From JAMCZK01 sp964623375 (GTDB lineage: Bacteria; Chloroflexota; Anaerolineae; Anaerolineales; UBA11579): a DNA stretch of 64,000 nt. The notes beneath the pieces were generated by a model that saw nothing but the letters and a program-made list of their open reading frames with translations, had not been told where the DNA came from and ran no database searches. The translations under genes and the position numbers were made by a program. Position 1 is the first letter of the stretch; each line of letters begins with the position of its first letter. The stretch covers positions 124,001 to 188,000 of the forward strand of contig CAZUTS010000001.1 in assembly GCA_964623375.1 (NCBI GenBank), written 5' to 3'. This document shows positions 33,671 through 44,479 of the stretch, one piece after another.

Positions 33671-35647
33671 TTGGCTACTAAAGCAGACCTGATACTTACC
33701 AACGCCCACGTCCTCACCATGAATGAGGAGATGCACCAATTCCCCAAGGGCGCCGTCGCCATCCTCGGTGACAGCATTCTGGCCGCCGGGCCGGAAGATG
33801 AGATCCTGAAACAATACGAATCCGCAGACAAACTGGATTGCCGCGGCAAAGTGGTGATGCCCGGCCTGGTCAACGCACATACGCATGTGCCCATGACCCT
33901 GCTGCGCGGTCTGGCCGATGACCTGCGCCTGGATGTGTGGCTGATGGGCTACATGATCCCCGTCGAGCGCGAATTCGTCACACCAGATTTTGTTCACCTC
34001 GGCACCTCCATCGGTTGCGCCGAATACATCCGCTCTGGCATCACCAGCTTCGCAGACATGTACTACTACGAGTCCACCGTGGCCGAGGCGGCCGCTGCGG
34101 CCGGTATGCGTGCGGTGTGCGGGCAGACCATCATGAAGTTCCCCACGCCGGATGCCAAGTTCTACGAAGAATCGCTGGCCTACACGCGTGAGTTCATCCA
34201 AAAGTGGAAGGGCCACCCGCTCATCGTGCCCGCCGTCTCGCCGCATGCACCCTACAGCAGCACCGAGGAGCTTTTGCGGGCCTCTGCCGCCCTGGCGGTG
34301 GAGTTTGACGTGCCGCTGCACACCCACATTGCCGAAACTTCGTTCGAGGTCGAGAACGCCCGCAAAGAATGGGGCATGCCGGTGGTGCCTTACATTAAGA
34401 AGCAGAATCTCTTTGATGCCAAAGTGCTCGCCGCCCATTGTGTACACCTCGATCAGGGTGAGATCAATACCTTCGCCCACTACAACGTAGGCGTCTCGCA
34501 CAACCCTTCGTCCAACATGAAGCTCGCCTCCGGCGCTGCGCCGGTCAACGAGATGCTGCGTGCCGGCCTCAACGTGGGCATCGGCACGGATGGCCCAGCC
34601 TCCAACAACGATCTTGACATGTTCGAGGAAGTGCGCCTGGCCGCTTTCCTCGCCAAGCTGCGCGAGAGTGATCCCACCGTGCTGCCCGCCCAGACCGCGC
34701 TGCTCATGGCTACTCGCCTCGGGGCGCAGGCCATGCACATCGGCGACATCACCGGCTCGTTGGAGCCGGGCAAGCGTGCTGACCTCATCGTGGTGGATAT
34801 TGACACCCTGCATGCCTCGCCGCACTTCAGCCGAGACCCCAACAGCACCTATTCGCAGATCGTCTACGCCGCCAAGTCCACAGATGTGACCGATGTGATG
34901 GTCAACGGCAAGTGGCTCATGCAGAGCAAGCAGCTCACCACGCTGGATGAGACTGCGCTGCTCGAGCAGGCTGGCGAACTGGCCAAGAAGATCGATAAGT
35001 TCCTCATTGCTCGTGAGAAGTCGGTGCTCACCAAGCTCATCGCCATCGGTGGCGCCACGCAGGAAGAGAGCTTCGAGGCCCAACTCAAAGTCCCGGTGGA
35101 AGACCCCGAAGCTGTGGTGGCCGCCCTGCAGCATCCTGAGATCACGATTGTCTACAAGCGCCACTATCACGAGTACGACAGCTACTTCATCTTCCCCTCG
35201 CATGAGAAGTACATCCTGCGCTACCGTGAAGATGTCTTCCTCGAGGACAGTGGCCAGCCGGATAATTCCCGTTACCGCCTGACCCTCATCGGTGACTCGC
35301 ACGAGCGTGATTTGCCCAGCGAGGTGGTACTCTCGCGCAGCCGCTACCTGGCGCCCGCAGACCAAAGTTTGCGCTTCTACCGTGAATACTTCCAGCCGGA
35401 GCGTGAAATCGAGGTCGAGAAGGATCGCCGCCGCTGGCTGGTGCGTTTCCGTGACACCGATTTCTACGTCAACGTAGACCGCATGGATAAGCCCGCCCTG
35501 GGTAGCTTCATTGAGATCAAGAGCCGCACCTGGAGCCAGCGAGATGCGGATGCCAAGGCCAAGCTCATCGTTGAACTCGCCACCCTGCTCGGCCTCTCCA
35601 CCCAGGCCGCCGAGCCACGTGACTATCTCAAGATAGCCACGTCCTAA
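33671..35647 (+). CDS. Amidohydrolase (MtaD/TrzA-like deaminase) fused to a CYTH domain
   Basis: 658 residues with two parts. Residues 1-435 form a metal-dependent amidohydrolase of the S-adenosylhomocysteine/methylthioadenosine deaminase type. It has H70-T-H72, HTHIAET, LAAHCVHLD, SHNPSSNMKLASG and IGTDGPASNNDLDMF. Residues about 445-650 resemble a CYTH (triphosphate tunnel) domain: E469-A-Q-L-K473 in place of ExExK, several strands rich in alternating Arg/Glu (YILRYREDVF, WLVRFRDTDFYVNVD), and the late EIKSRTWS (E615). The second Glu of ExExK is Gln, so catalysis is uncertain. The start is TTG after GAAAGGG. I know of no common family with this fusion. Confidence 0.85.
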   Translation: MATKADLILTNAHVLTMNEEMHQFPKGAVAILGDSILAAGPEDEILKQYESADKLDCRGKVVMPGLVNAHTHVPMTLLRGLADDLRLDVWLMGYMIPVEREFVTPDFVHLGTSIGCAEYIRSGITSFADMYYYESTVAEAAAAAGMRAVCGQTIMKFPTPDAKFYEESLAYTREFIQKWKGHPLIVPAVSPHAPYSSTEELLRASAALAVEFDVPLHTHIAETSFEVENARKEWGMPVVPYIKKQNLFDAKVLAAHCVHLDQGEINTFAHYNVGVSHNPSSNMKLASGAAPVNEMLRAGLNVGIGTDGPASNNDLDMFEEVRLAAFLAKLRESDPTVLPAQTALLMATRLGAQAMHIGDITGSLEPGKRADLIVVDIDTLHASPHFSRDPNSTYSQIVYAAKSTDVTDVMVNGKWLMQSKQLTTLDETALLEQAGELAKKIDKFLIAREKSVLTKLIAIGGATQEESFEAQLKVPVEDPEAVVAALQHPEITIVYKRHYHEYDSYFIFPSHEKYILRYREDVFLEDSGQPDNSRYRLTLIGDSHERDLPSEVVLSRSRYLAPADQSLRFYREYFQPEREIEVEKDRRRWLVRFRDTDFYVNVDRMDKPALGSFIEIKSRTWSQRDADAKAKLIVELATLLGLSTQAAEPRDYLKIATS

Positions 35648-35663
35648 CATTCCAAGCACGTAT

Positions 35664-35699
35664 AAAAAGAGCGCAGCCAAACGGCTGCGCTCTTTTTTT
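35664..35699. terminator. Bidirectional terminator
   Basis: GAGCGCAGCC / GGCTGCGCTC (35669-35678 and 35683-35692) has a 4-nt loop, A5 before and T7 after. It follows the amidohydrolase-CYTH gene. Confidence 0.92.
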
Positions 35700-35745
35700 A
35701 CATCGTCAAATGCCAGCCGCCTTCGCGGCCAAGCAATGCTGATTT

Positions 35746-35788
35746 GTCATTACGAGGCGCAGGCTTGCCTGCGCACGAAGCAATCCCC
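35746..35788. repeat. Dispersed palindromic element, copy B
   Basis: GTCATTACGAGGCGCAGG followed by CTTGCCTGCGCACGAAGCAA matches the copies at 32296 and 56961. It lies just beyond the livF end. A further hairpin, ACGCAGCC / GGCTGCGT, at 35801-35819 abuts the livF stop and may serve as a weak terminator for the liv operon. Confidence 0.85.
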
Positions 35789-35821
35789 CATCTCGCTTAA
35801 ACGCAGCCGCAGGCTGCGTGC

Positions 35822-36535
<714 letters not shown>

Positions 36536-36547
36536 GGGGGCTGCTCC

Positions 36548-37345
36548 TTATTTCGCCTTGGCGGTCTTCAGGCCAGAGGCCGCACCGCTGCCAAGGTACG
36601 CCTCGATCACGCGCGGGTCGCTTTGGATGTCTTTGGGCTTCCCTTCGGCGATCTTGGCGCCGTAGTCCAGCACCGTGATCTGCTCACTGATGCCCATCAC
36701 CACGCGCATGTCGTGCTCGATCATCAGCACGGTGATGCCCAGCGTGTCACGCAGATCGCGGATGAACTTGGTCAGATCCGCCGTCTCGTTGGGGTTCATG
36801 CCCGCCGTCGGCTCGTCCAGCAGCAGCATCTTCGGCTTGGTGGCCAGCGCACGCGCAATCTCCAGGCGGCGTTGCGCGCCGTAAGGCAGGTTGCGTGCCA
36901 GCGTGTCGCCCAGGCCCTTCAGGCCTACAAAGTTCAGCAGGCGTTGCGCTTCTTCCAGCACTTCCTGCTCTTGCTTCTTGAAGCGCGGCGTGTGCGCAAT
37001 CGCATCAAAGATGGTGGCATACAGATGCAGGTCCTGGCCCACCAGGATGTTCTCCAGCGAGGTCATGTTAGCGAACAGGCGGATGTTCTGGTACGTGCGC
37101 GCCATACCCGCATGGGTCACCTGGTCAGGGCGCAGGTTGTGTGTCGGCTGGCCCTCAAACAGGATTTCGCCTTTGTTGATCTTGTAGAAGCCGGTCACGC
37201 AGTTGAAGAAGGTGGTCTTGCCCGCGCCGTTGGGGCCGATCACAGAGCTGATGCTTTGCTCTTTCACCTCAAGGCTGAGGTCATTGACCGCCACCAGGCC
37301 GCCAAAGACCTTGGATACGTTTTTTGCAGACAGGATGTTTGTCAT
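36548..37345 (-). CDS. livG: Branched-chain amino acid ABC transporter ATPase LivG
   Basis: 265 residues. Walker A GPNGAGKTTFFN, the LivG-specific stretch ARTYQNIRLFANMTSLEN, the signature region LPYGAQRRLEIARAL (YGxQRR instead of SGGQ, normal for LivG) and Walker B MLLLDEPTAGMNPNE are visible. The tail YLGSGAASGLKTAKAK is Ala/Lys rich. It lies 27 bp after livM. Confidence 0.95.
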   Translation of the reverse strand: MTNILSAKNVSKVFGGLVAVNDLSLEVKEQSISSVIGPNGAGKTTFFNCVTGFYKINKGEILFEGQPTHNLRPDQVTHAGMARTYQNIRLFANMTSLENILVGQDLHLYATIFDAIAHTPRFKKQEQEVLEEAQRLLNFVGLKGLGDTLARNLPYGAQRRLEIARALATKPKMLLLDEPTAGMNPNETADLTKFIRDLRDTLGITVLMIEHDMRVVMGISEQITVLDYGAKIAEGKPKDIQSDPRVIEAYLGSGAASGLKTAKAK

Positions 37346-37372
37346 GGTTGTCTTCCGTTTCTCGCCAACTGG

Positions 37373-39019
<1,647 letters not shown>

Positions 39020-39027
39020 CGCAACCT

Positions 39028-40089
39028 CTACGCTTTCTTTTCTTTCAGACGCTCACCCACAATACCTTGCGGGCGGAAGATGAGCACCAGCACCAACATG
39101 GTGAAGGCGATCACATCCTTGAGCTGGTTGAAGGCCGGAATGCCCAGGCTTTGCAGGAACAGGCTGGGGCCAAGCGATTCAAACAGGCCCAGGAACAAGC
39201 CGCCCACGGCCGCGCCGGGGATGCTGCCAATACCGCCCAGCACCGCTGCCGTAAAGGCCTTGATGCCGGGAATGAAGCCCATGAAGAAGTGCACTTGCTG
39301 GAACACCAGCGCATACAGCATGCCCGCCACACCCGCCATTGCGGCGCCGGTGGCAAAGGTCAGGCTGATCGTGCGGTCTACGTTGATGCCCATCAGCGCA
39401 GCCACATCTTTGTTCTCGGCCACGGCGCGGATCGCCTTGCCTGGGCGGGTGCTGCTGATGAAGAAGTTCAGCGCCACCAATACCACCATGGTCACAAAGA
39501 TCACCAGGACGTGCGTTTTCAGCACCTGGGTATGCAGAAAGGGCAGACTGCCCTCCAACTGCGGAATGTCAGGGAAGGGAATAACTTGTGAGCCAAACAG
39601 GCCGCGGAAGTAGTATTGCCAGAAGAATGAAGCACCGATCGCTGTGATCAGCGGCATCAGGCGCGGTGCATACCGCAGCGGGCGGTACGCAATGCGTTCC
39701 GTCAGCAGCGAAATTCCCACCGAGATAAGAATAGAGGTCAGTGCAATCAGCAACAGGCTCGGAATGGGGTGGGAGGCCAGGTAGCCTGCGTTGGCCAGGG
39801 GAATGGCCACGGCCGAGGTGGAAGCGAAGATGCCTGACATAAAAAATTCGCCGTGCGCAAAGTTGATCATTTGCAGCACGCCGTATACCAGCGTGTAACC
39901 AATGGCGATCAGCGCATACATGCTGCCTTGCGCAATGCCAAAAATAATGAAGTCTTCCCAGTTACGAAGGGAGTAGGGGTTGCTGATGATGGTCTTGATC
40001 GTGCCCACCAAAATCACGGCCAGAATGGCAGCGCGCGCAACCCATAAGAACAGGTCGATCAAGTTGAGTTTTGCAAGGCGGTCTCTCAT
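39028..40089 (-). CDS. livH: Branched-chain amino acid ABC transporter permease LivH
   Basis: 353 residues. The family blocks IAQGSMYALIAIGYTLVYG, LQMINFAHGEFFM, RAVAENKDVAALMGINVDRT (EAA-type loop), and AAVLGGIGSIPGAAVGGLFL are conserved, with about eight helices. It is slightly longer than E. coli LivH (308) through an N-terminal membrane segment. It is separated from livK by a hairpin at 40115-40140. Confidence 0.95.
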   Translation of the reverse strand: MRDRLAKLNLIDLFLWVARAAILAVILVGTIKTIISNPYSLRNWEDFIIFGIAQGSMYALIAIGYTLVYGVLQMINFAHGEFFMSGIFASTSAVAIPLANAGYLASHPIPSLLLIALTSILISVGISLLTERIAYRPLRYAPRLMPLITAIGASFFWQYYFRGLFGSQVIPFPDIPQLEGSLPFLHTQVLKTHVLVIFVTMVVLVALNFFISSTRPGKAIRAVAENKDVAALMGINVDRTISLTFATGAAMAGVAGMLYALVFQQVHFFMGFIPGIKAFTAAVLGGIGSIPGAAVGGLFLGLFESLGPSLFLQSLGIPAFNQLKDVIAFTMLVLVLIFRPQGIVGERLKEKKA

Positions 40090-40114
40090 GCGTATGCTCC
40101 GGCGTAGGTACTAC

Positions 40115-40140
40115 AGGCCCAGGGCTTGCGCCCTGGGCCT
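40115..40140. terminator. Hairpin between livK and livH
   Basis: AGGCCCAGGGC / GCCCTGGGCCT (40115-40125 and 40130-40140) has a 4-nt loop. In the liv direction it lacks a T-run, so it probably attenuates or protects the livK 3' end rather than terminating fully. This is a known way to make binding protein in excess. Confidence 0.65.
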
Positions 40141-40179
40141 TTTGTTAAAGCAGTGTTTTTCTGCTAAGAACGCTGCGGC

Positions 40180-41397
40180 TTACGGCCAGATGGCAACGTA
40201 GTCGCCATTCTGGATCTCGTACACAGCAATCTTGGCGTCAGCGCAGTCACCGTACTCATTGCAGGTGAGGTTGCCAGTGATGCCAGCGTAATTCTCGGTG
40301 GCATACAAGCAGTCACGCATATCCTGGCGGCCGATCAACAGAGCGCCGTCGCTCTCCTTGGCAACCTGCTCCACACAGCTCAACACCATGTTGGTGGCGT
40401 CGAAAGCGTGAGCATGGAAGACGGAGATCGGGGCGGAACCGAAGTTGGTCTGGTAGGCCTCAGCGAAGCGAGTGTAAGTGTCGCCAGAGAAGGCCAGATC
40501 CGGGCCGGAGATGTACAGGTTGGCGGTGGAGGAACCAATGGCCTCAGCAGCGGCGGCGGAGAAGCAGCCGTCAGCAGCGCCACGGGCCGTGTTCTCCAGG
40601 CCAGCCACTTCCAGGGACTGGGTGGCCAGGTGGGCGCACTCAGCGGTGAAGACCGGGAAGAACAGGAACTCGGGAGCACCACCAGCGCTAGCAGCGATGG
40701 AGGTCAGCACCGGGCGCATGTCCGTGTCACCCACGTTCACAGCGGTGAAGGCAACCATCGTGCCGCCCATTTCCTCGAAGGCCACGCGGAACGCGTTGGC
40801 CAGACCCTCGGTGTACGGGTCACCGTCATGAATGGCGGCGGCCGTGGTCAGGCCGAGGGTGTTGTACACATAGTCAGCCATGGCAGCGCCCTGAACATTG
40901 TCGTTGTGGGCAGTGCGCAGGTAACCAGGCTTCCAGGCGCCGTCCGGGTCGGTCAGGGCCGGGGACGTGTTGGACGGGGAAACAACGGCGTAACCGGCGT
41001 CAGAGGCAATCTGGGCCAGGGGTACACCAGCGCCGGAGCAGCTGGTACCGATGATGGCGACAATGCTGGGGTCAGACACGATCTTCTGACCAGCGGTCTG
41101 ACCGCCTTCAGCGGAGCAGCCGTCATCTTCAGCCTGCAGCTCAACCGCGTGGCCGAGCACATCGCCCTTGAACTCAATGGCGATTTCGACACCGTGCTGG
41201 GAGTCCAGACCCAGGTCGGCGTTAGCACCGGAGATCACCAGGGCGGAAGCCAAGCGGATAGGGGCACCCGCGGCAACTTCCACACAACCGATTTCGTCCG
41301 TACATTCAAAAGCAGTGGAGGCTCCACCGCCGCCGCAGGCAACCAGCACCAGGCCAGCTACCAGGATGGCGATCAAAGCCAAGAAACGCTTCGACAT
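40180..41397 (-). CDS. livK: Branched-chain amino acid binding lipoprotein
   Basis: 405 residues. The lipoprotein signal ends LVLVACGGGG (Cys at 21). The type I periplasmic-binding fold contains LQAEDDGCSAEGGQTAGQKI, then AIIGTSCSGAGVPLAQIASD and YAVVSPSNTSPALT, and GTMVAFTAVNVGDTDMRPVL, typical of Leu/Ile/Val-type binding proteins. Several Cys pairs in the mature part could form disulfides. An AGGAGTAAG Shine-Dalgarno lies directly upstream of the ATG. It leads the liv operon. Ligand specificity (branched-chain amino acids, amides or others) cannot be read from sequence. Confidence 0.93.
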   Translation of the reverse strand: MSKRFLALIAILVAGLVLVACGGGGASTAFECTDEIGCVEVAAGAPIRLASALVISGANADLGLDSQHGVEIAIEFKGDVLGHAVELQAEDDGCSAEGGQTAGQKIVSDPSIVAIIGTSCSGAGVPLAQIASDAGYAVVSPSNTSPALTDPDGAWKPGYLRTAHNDNVQGAAMADYVYNTLGLTTAAAIHDGDPYTEGLANAFRVAFEEMGGTMVAFTAVNVGDTDMRPVLTSIAASAGGAPEFLFFPVFTAECAHLATQSLEVAGLENTARGAADGCFSAAAAEAIGSSTANLYISGPDLAFSGDTYTRFAEAYQTNFGSAPISVFHAHAFDATNMVLSCVEQVAKESDGALLIGRQDMRDCLYATENYAGITGNLTCNEYGDCADAKIAVYEIQNGDYVAIWP

Positions 41398-41511
41398 TCT
41401 TACTCCTCCAATAGAGTGGTTGTGAAGTACTTTGTTTTCCTAGGAAAGCAAAACAGGGTGGGTTTCAATGTCGTTATCTGGGTTACACCTCCATCTTTGT
41501 ATTCTTATGTA

Positions 41512-41544
41512 TAGAGGTGCGCATCAAACTCTTGCGCACCTCTA
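41512..41544 (-). terminator. Hairpin at the end of the small ORF
   Basis: TAGAGGTGCGCA / TGCGCACCTCTA (41512-41523 and 41533-41544) has a 9-nt loop. The right arm contains the stop codon of the 71-aa ORF. There is no T-run; a role as weak terminator ahead of the livK promoter region is possible. Confidence 0.5.
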
Positions 41545-41757
41545 GGACATAGCTTTCTCATATTCTTTCATTAGCAAAGAATAAAAAAGAGATTGCGGAT
41601 ACTCATTGTACATATCCCGCAAATTCGGGTCAAGTTGCAATAAATGCTCAACTAATGGAAAACTAACTGGCGGCCCTAGCGCGCCACCCGGCAACCCGTT
41701 GCCCAACATGGTAAAATAGAACATACAGGTCATACTGGCCTGTCGTAACTGGCTCAT
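41542..41757 (-). CDS. Small hypothetical protein upstream of livK
   Basis: A 71-residue open frame, not recognised. The N-terminal half is Gly/Pro-rich; the C-terminal half (LDPNLRDMYNEYPQSLFYSL, then LMKEYEKAMS) looks like a helical, charged protein segment. The ORF is co-directional with livK, divergent from gyrB, and its stop falls in a strong hairpin. No clear Shine-Dalgarno precedes it, and internal ATGs give shorter alternatives, so it may also be chance. Confidence 0.35.
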   Translation of the reverse strand: MSQLRQASMTCMFYFTMLGNGLPGGALGPPVSFPLVEHLLQLDPNLRDMYNEYPQSLFYSLLMKEYEKAMS

Positions 41758-41866
41758 TCACCCGTCAGGGGGCTTGGACGGGTCTACCCTGCCGATTGAC
41801 GATACAAATTAAAAGCACGAAATCCGCAGGGCATTTATCCTAAGACACTTTTTTGTGGAGGCGTGA

Positions 41867-43789
41867 GTGGCAGCATCTGAAGCCAAATCCTATCAAGCTG
41901 AAAATATCCAGGTCCTCGAAGGCCTGGAGGCCGTACGCCGCCGCCCCGGCATGTACATCGGCGGTACCGATATCAAAGCCCTGCACCACATCGTCTACGA
42001 GGTGGTGGATAACTCCATAGACGAAGCCATGGCTGGCGTGTGTGACCGCATCGAGGTCACCATCCACAAAGACAGCAGCGTCACCGTGGCCGATAACGGC
42101 CGCGGCATCCCGGTAGACCAGCACAAGACCGCCAAGAAATCCGCCCTGGAAGTGGTTATGACCATGCTCCACGCCGGCGGCAAGTTCGGCGGCGGCGCTT
42201 ATAAAGTCTCCGGCGGTCTGCACGGCGTGGGCGTCTCCGCCGTCAATGCCGTCTCCGAGTGGTGCGAAGCTGAGATCAGCCGTGACGGCGCCATCCACAA
42301 GCAGCGCTACGAGCGCGGCATCCCCACCGGCCCCGTCAAAGTGGTGCGCAAGCTCAAGCCCGGCGAGGGTACCGGCACGCGCATCACCTTTAAATTCGAC
42401 CCCATCTTGTTCAAGGGTGACCTGGACTACCGCTTCGAGACACTGATGCAGCGCTTCCGTGAGATGGCCTTCGTCACCAAGGGCATCACCATCAAGCTGC
42501 TCGATGAGCGTGACAATCGCCAGATGACCTTCTACTTCGAGGGCGGTATCACCTCCTTCGTGCGCTACCTCAACCGTGAGCGCCAGGCCTTGCACCCGGC
42601 GTTCCACCGTGAGCAGGAGGTGGACGGCGTCATCGTGGATGTCGCCATCCAGTTCACCGATGCCTACACCGAATCGGTCATGGCCTTTGCCAACACCATC
42701 AACACGGTGGACGGCGGTACCCATATGACCGGCCTGCGCTCGGCCATCACCCGCACCATCAACGACTATGCTCGCAAGAACAGCTTGCTAAAAGACAACG
42801 ATGCCAACTTCAGCGGTGATGACACCCGCGAGGGACTTACCGCCATCGTCAGCGTCAAAGTGCCCGATCCGCAGTTCGAGAGCCAGACCAAGGTCAAGCT
42901 CATGAACCCTGAGGTGCAAACGTATGTGGCCCAGGTGGTCAACGAGCACTTTGCCGAGTTCCTCGAACAGAACCCTTCTGGTGCGCGTGCCATCGTCGCC
43001 AAGTGTCTCACCTCGGCCCGCGCCCGTGACGCTGCCCGCAAAGCGCGTGACCTCGTCATCCGCAAGTCGGCCCTGGAGAGCATGACCCTGCCCGGCAAGC
43101 TGGCCGACTGCTCCGAGCGTGCCCCCGAAAAGAGCGAGCTCTACATCGTAGAGGGTGACTCGGCCGGTGGGTCCGCCAAGCAAGGCCGCGACCGCCACTT
43201 TCAGGCCATCCTGCCGCTGCGTGGCAAGATCCTCAACACCGAGCGTGCCCGCCTCGACAAGATCCTGGGCAACAACGAGGTCAAGGCGCTTATCTCCGCC
43301 CTCGGCACCGGTATCGGTGAGAACTTCAGTCTCACCGGCTTGCGCTACCACCACGTCATCATCATGACCGATGCTGATGTGGACGGCAGCCACATCCGCA
43401 CGCTGTTGCTCACTTTCTTCTTCCGCTACATGGAGCCGCTTATCACTGAGGGTTATCTCTACATCGCCCAACCGCCGCTGTTCTCCGTGACCAGCGGCAA
43501 AGAAGTGCAATGGGCCTTCTCAGACCGTGAGCGCAGCACCATCCTCAAAGAGCTCGGCGCTAAAGCTGAAAAGGCCGGCGTGCAGCGCTATAAGGGTCTG
43601 GGTGAAATGAACCCTGATCAACTGTGGACCACAACGATGGACCCCGAGACGCGCAGCCTGCTCAAGGTCACCATCGAAGACGCTGCTGAGGCTGACCGCG
43701 TCTTCTCTATGCTGATGGGGGATGAAGTGGCCCCGCGCAAGCGCTTTATCCAAACCCACGCCAAGGAAGTCCAGAACCTGGACGTATAA
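41867..43789 (+). CDS. gyrB: DNA gyrase subunit B
   Basis: 640 residues, a normal length. GHKL ATPase motifs: VDNSIDEAMAG, DNGRGIPVD, VSGGLHGVGVSAVNA. The TOPRIM domain has YIVEGDSAGGSAKQGRD and the metal aspartates in MTDADVDGSHIRTLLLTFF, and the C-terminus has QRYKGLGEMNPDQLW. It introduces negative supercoils with GyrA, which is not in this window; a ParE identity is less likely but cannot be excluded without the partner. The GTG start at 41867 has GGAGG 5 nt upstream. Confidence 0.94.
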   Translation: MAASEAKSYQAENIQVLEGLEAVRRRPGMYIGGTDIKALHHIVYEVVDNSIDEAMAGVCDRIEVTIHKDSSVTVADNGRGIPVDQHKTAKKSALEVVMTMLHAGGKFGGGAYKVSGGLHGVGVSAVNAVSEWCEAEISRDGAIHKQRYERGIPTGPVKVVRKLKPGEGTGTRITFKFDPILFKGDLDYRFETLMQRFREMAFVTKGITIKLLDERDNRQMTFYFEGGITSFVRYLNRERQALHPAFHREQEVDGVIVDVAIQFTDAYTESVMAFANTINTVDGGTHMTGLRSAITRTINDYARKNSLLKDNDANFSGDDTREGLTAIVSVKVPDPQFESQTKVKLMNPEVQTYVAQVVNEHFAEFLEQNPSGARAIVAKCLTSARARDAARKARDLVIRKSALESMTLPGKLADCSERAPEKSELYIVEGDSAGGSAKQGRDRHFQAILPLRGKILNTERARLDKILGNNEVKALISALGTGIGENFSLTGLRYHHVIIMTDADVDGSHIRTLLLTFFFRYMEPLITEGYLYIAQPPLFSVTSGKEVQWAFSDRERSTILKELGAKAEKAGVQRYKGLGEMNPDQLWTTTMDPETRSLLKVTIEDAAEADRVFSMLMGDEVAPRKRFIQTHAKEVQNLDV

Positions 43790-43801
43790 AAGGGGATTGC
43801 C

Positions 43802-44182
43802 GTGAGCTACAAGCCCGCCAACTACAACGATCTCTCGCCCTATCTCATCGTGTCCAGCGCCAATGGGCTTATGGAGTTCCTCGAGAAGGCGCTGGGCGCC
43901 ACCCGCATCCAGTCCTTTGAGCACGAAGGCCGCGTCAGGCACGCTGAGATGCAGGTAGGCGACAGTGTACTCATGCTCTGCGATGCCAACGAGCAGTATC
44001 CGGCCGTCAAGAGCGTCTTGCACCTCTACCTGGCCGATGTGGATGCTGCCTTCGCCAGCAGCCTGGCCGCCGGCGGCGTGGAGGTTCACCCGCCCATGCA
44101 GAACGAGGGCGAGACAGACCGCCGTGGCACTTTCACAGATCCCTTCGGAAACGTCTGGTCGATCAGTACCAAGATTGGCTAA
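43802..44182 (+). CDS. VOC-superfamily protein (PhnB/glyoxalase-like)
   Basis: 126 residues with the paired beta-alpha-beta-beta-beta modules of the VOC fold. It starts near LSPYLIVSSANGLMEFLEKA, typical of the PhnB-like subgroup. Metal-ligand-type positions appear in RHAEMQVGDSVLML and RRGTFTDPFGNVWSIST. Function within this broad superfamily is unassigned. The GTG start is 12 bp after gyrB, so it may be co-transcribed. A terminator follows directly. Confidence 0.85.
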   Translation: MSYKPANYNDLSPYLIVSSANGLMEFLEKALGATRIQSFEHEGRVRHAEMQVGDSVLMLCDANEQYPAVKSVLHLYLADVDAAFASSLAAGGVEVHPPMQNEGETDRRGTFTDPFGNVWSISTKIG

Positions 44183-44190
44183 AAGATAAA

Positions 44191-44219
44191 GAGCGCCGCA
44201 ATTGCGGCGCTCTTTTTTT
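44191..44219 (+). terminator. Intrinsic terminator after the VOC gene
   Basis: A 22-bp perfect palindrome, GAGCGCCGCA / TGCGGCGCTC around AT (44191-44212), is followed by T7. Confidence 0.95.
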
Positions 44220-44341
44220 GTCCACCTTCTCCTGCAATGTAGGGGCCGCTCTCAGACCGGCCCGCTGTACGCATTGTCCACCCCCTTGACACCGCCGGCC
44301 AAATCCGCGCCTAGCGTCAAAACTATGGCATCTTTCTGCGC

Positions 44342-44479
44342 ATGACTTTGGCTGAGCCGGCAACCGATAACATCGACCTAAGTGACCTGATCGACCTGAC
44401 TGACCTAAGCGACACAAGCGACTTGACCTACAGCCCTGTCGCCGAGCTTGCGCTCATGCCTCGTATAATCTCGGCATGA
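44342..44479 (+). CDS. Possible 45-aa tripeptide-repeat ORF overlapping the folD start
   Basis: ATG at 44342 opens a 45-codon frame ending in a TGA that overlaps the folD ATG (ATGA, 44476-44479). Its core is a near-perfect 9-nt DNA repeat (44373-44430). It encodes IDLSDLIDLTDLSDTSDLTY, that is repeated x-D-L/x-D-x triplets. No Shine-Dalgarno is seen. A TATAAT box at 44464-44469 lies inside the ORF and better explains folD expression, so the ORF may be incidental to a repeat-bearing spacer. The rest of 44220-44341 shows nothing. Confidence 0.25.
   Translation: MTLAEPATDNIDLSDLIDLTDLSDTSDLTYSPVAELALMPRIISA
44464..44469 (+). promoter_or_regulatory. Probable -10 box of folD (leaderless type)
   Basis: Consensus TATAAT lies 6 nt before the folD ATG at 44476, with no Shine-Dalgarno. 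Confidence 0.55.

Noticed and set aside
33653..35680. 675-codon minus-strand open frame opposite the amidohydrolase-CYTH gene
   Set aside because: It is a GC-driven shadow: His/Gly/Val/Leu-rich with no motifs, whereas the plus strand has a complete metal site and coherent domains.
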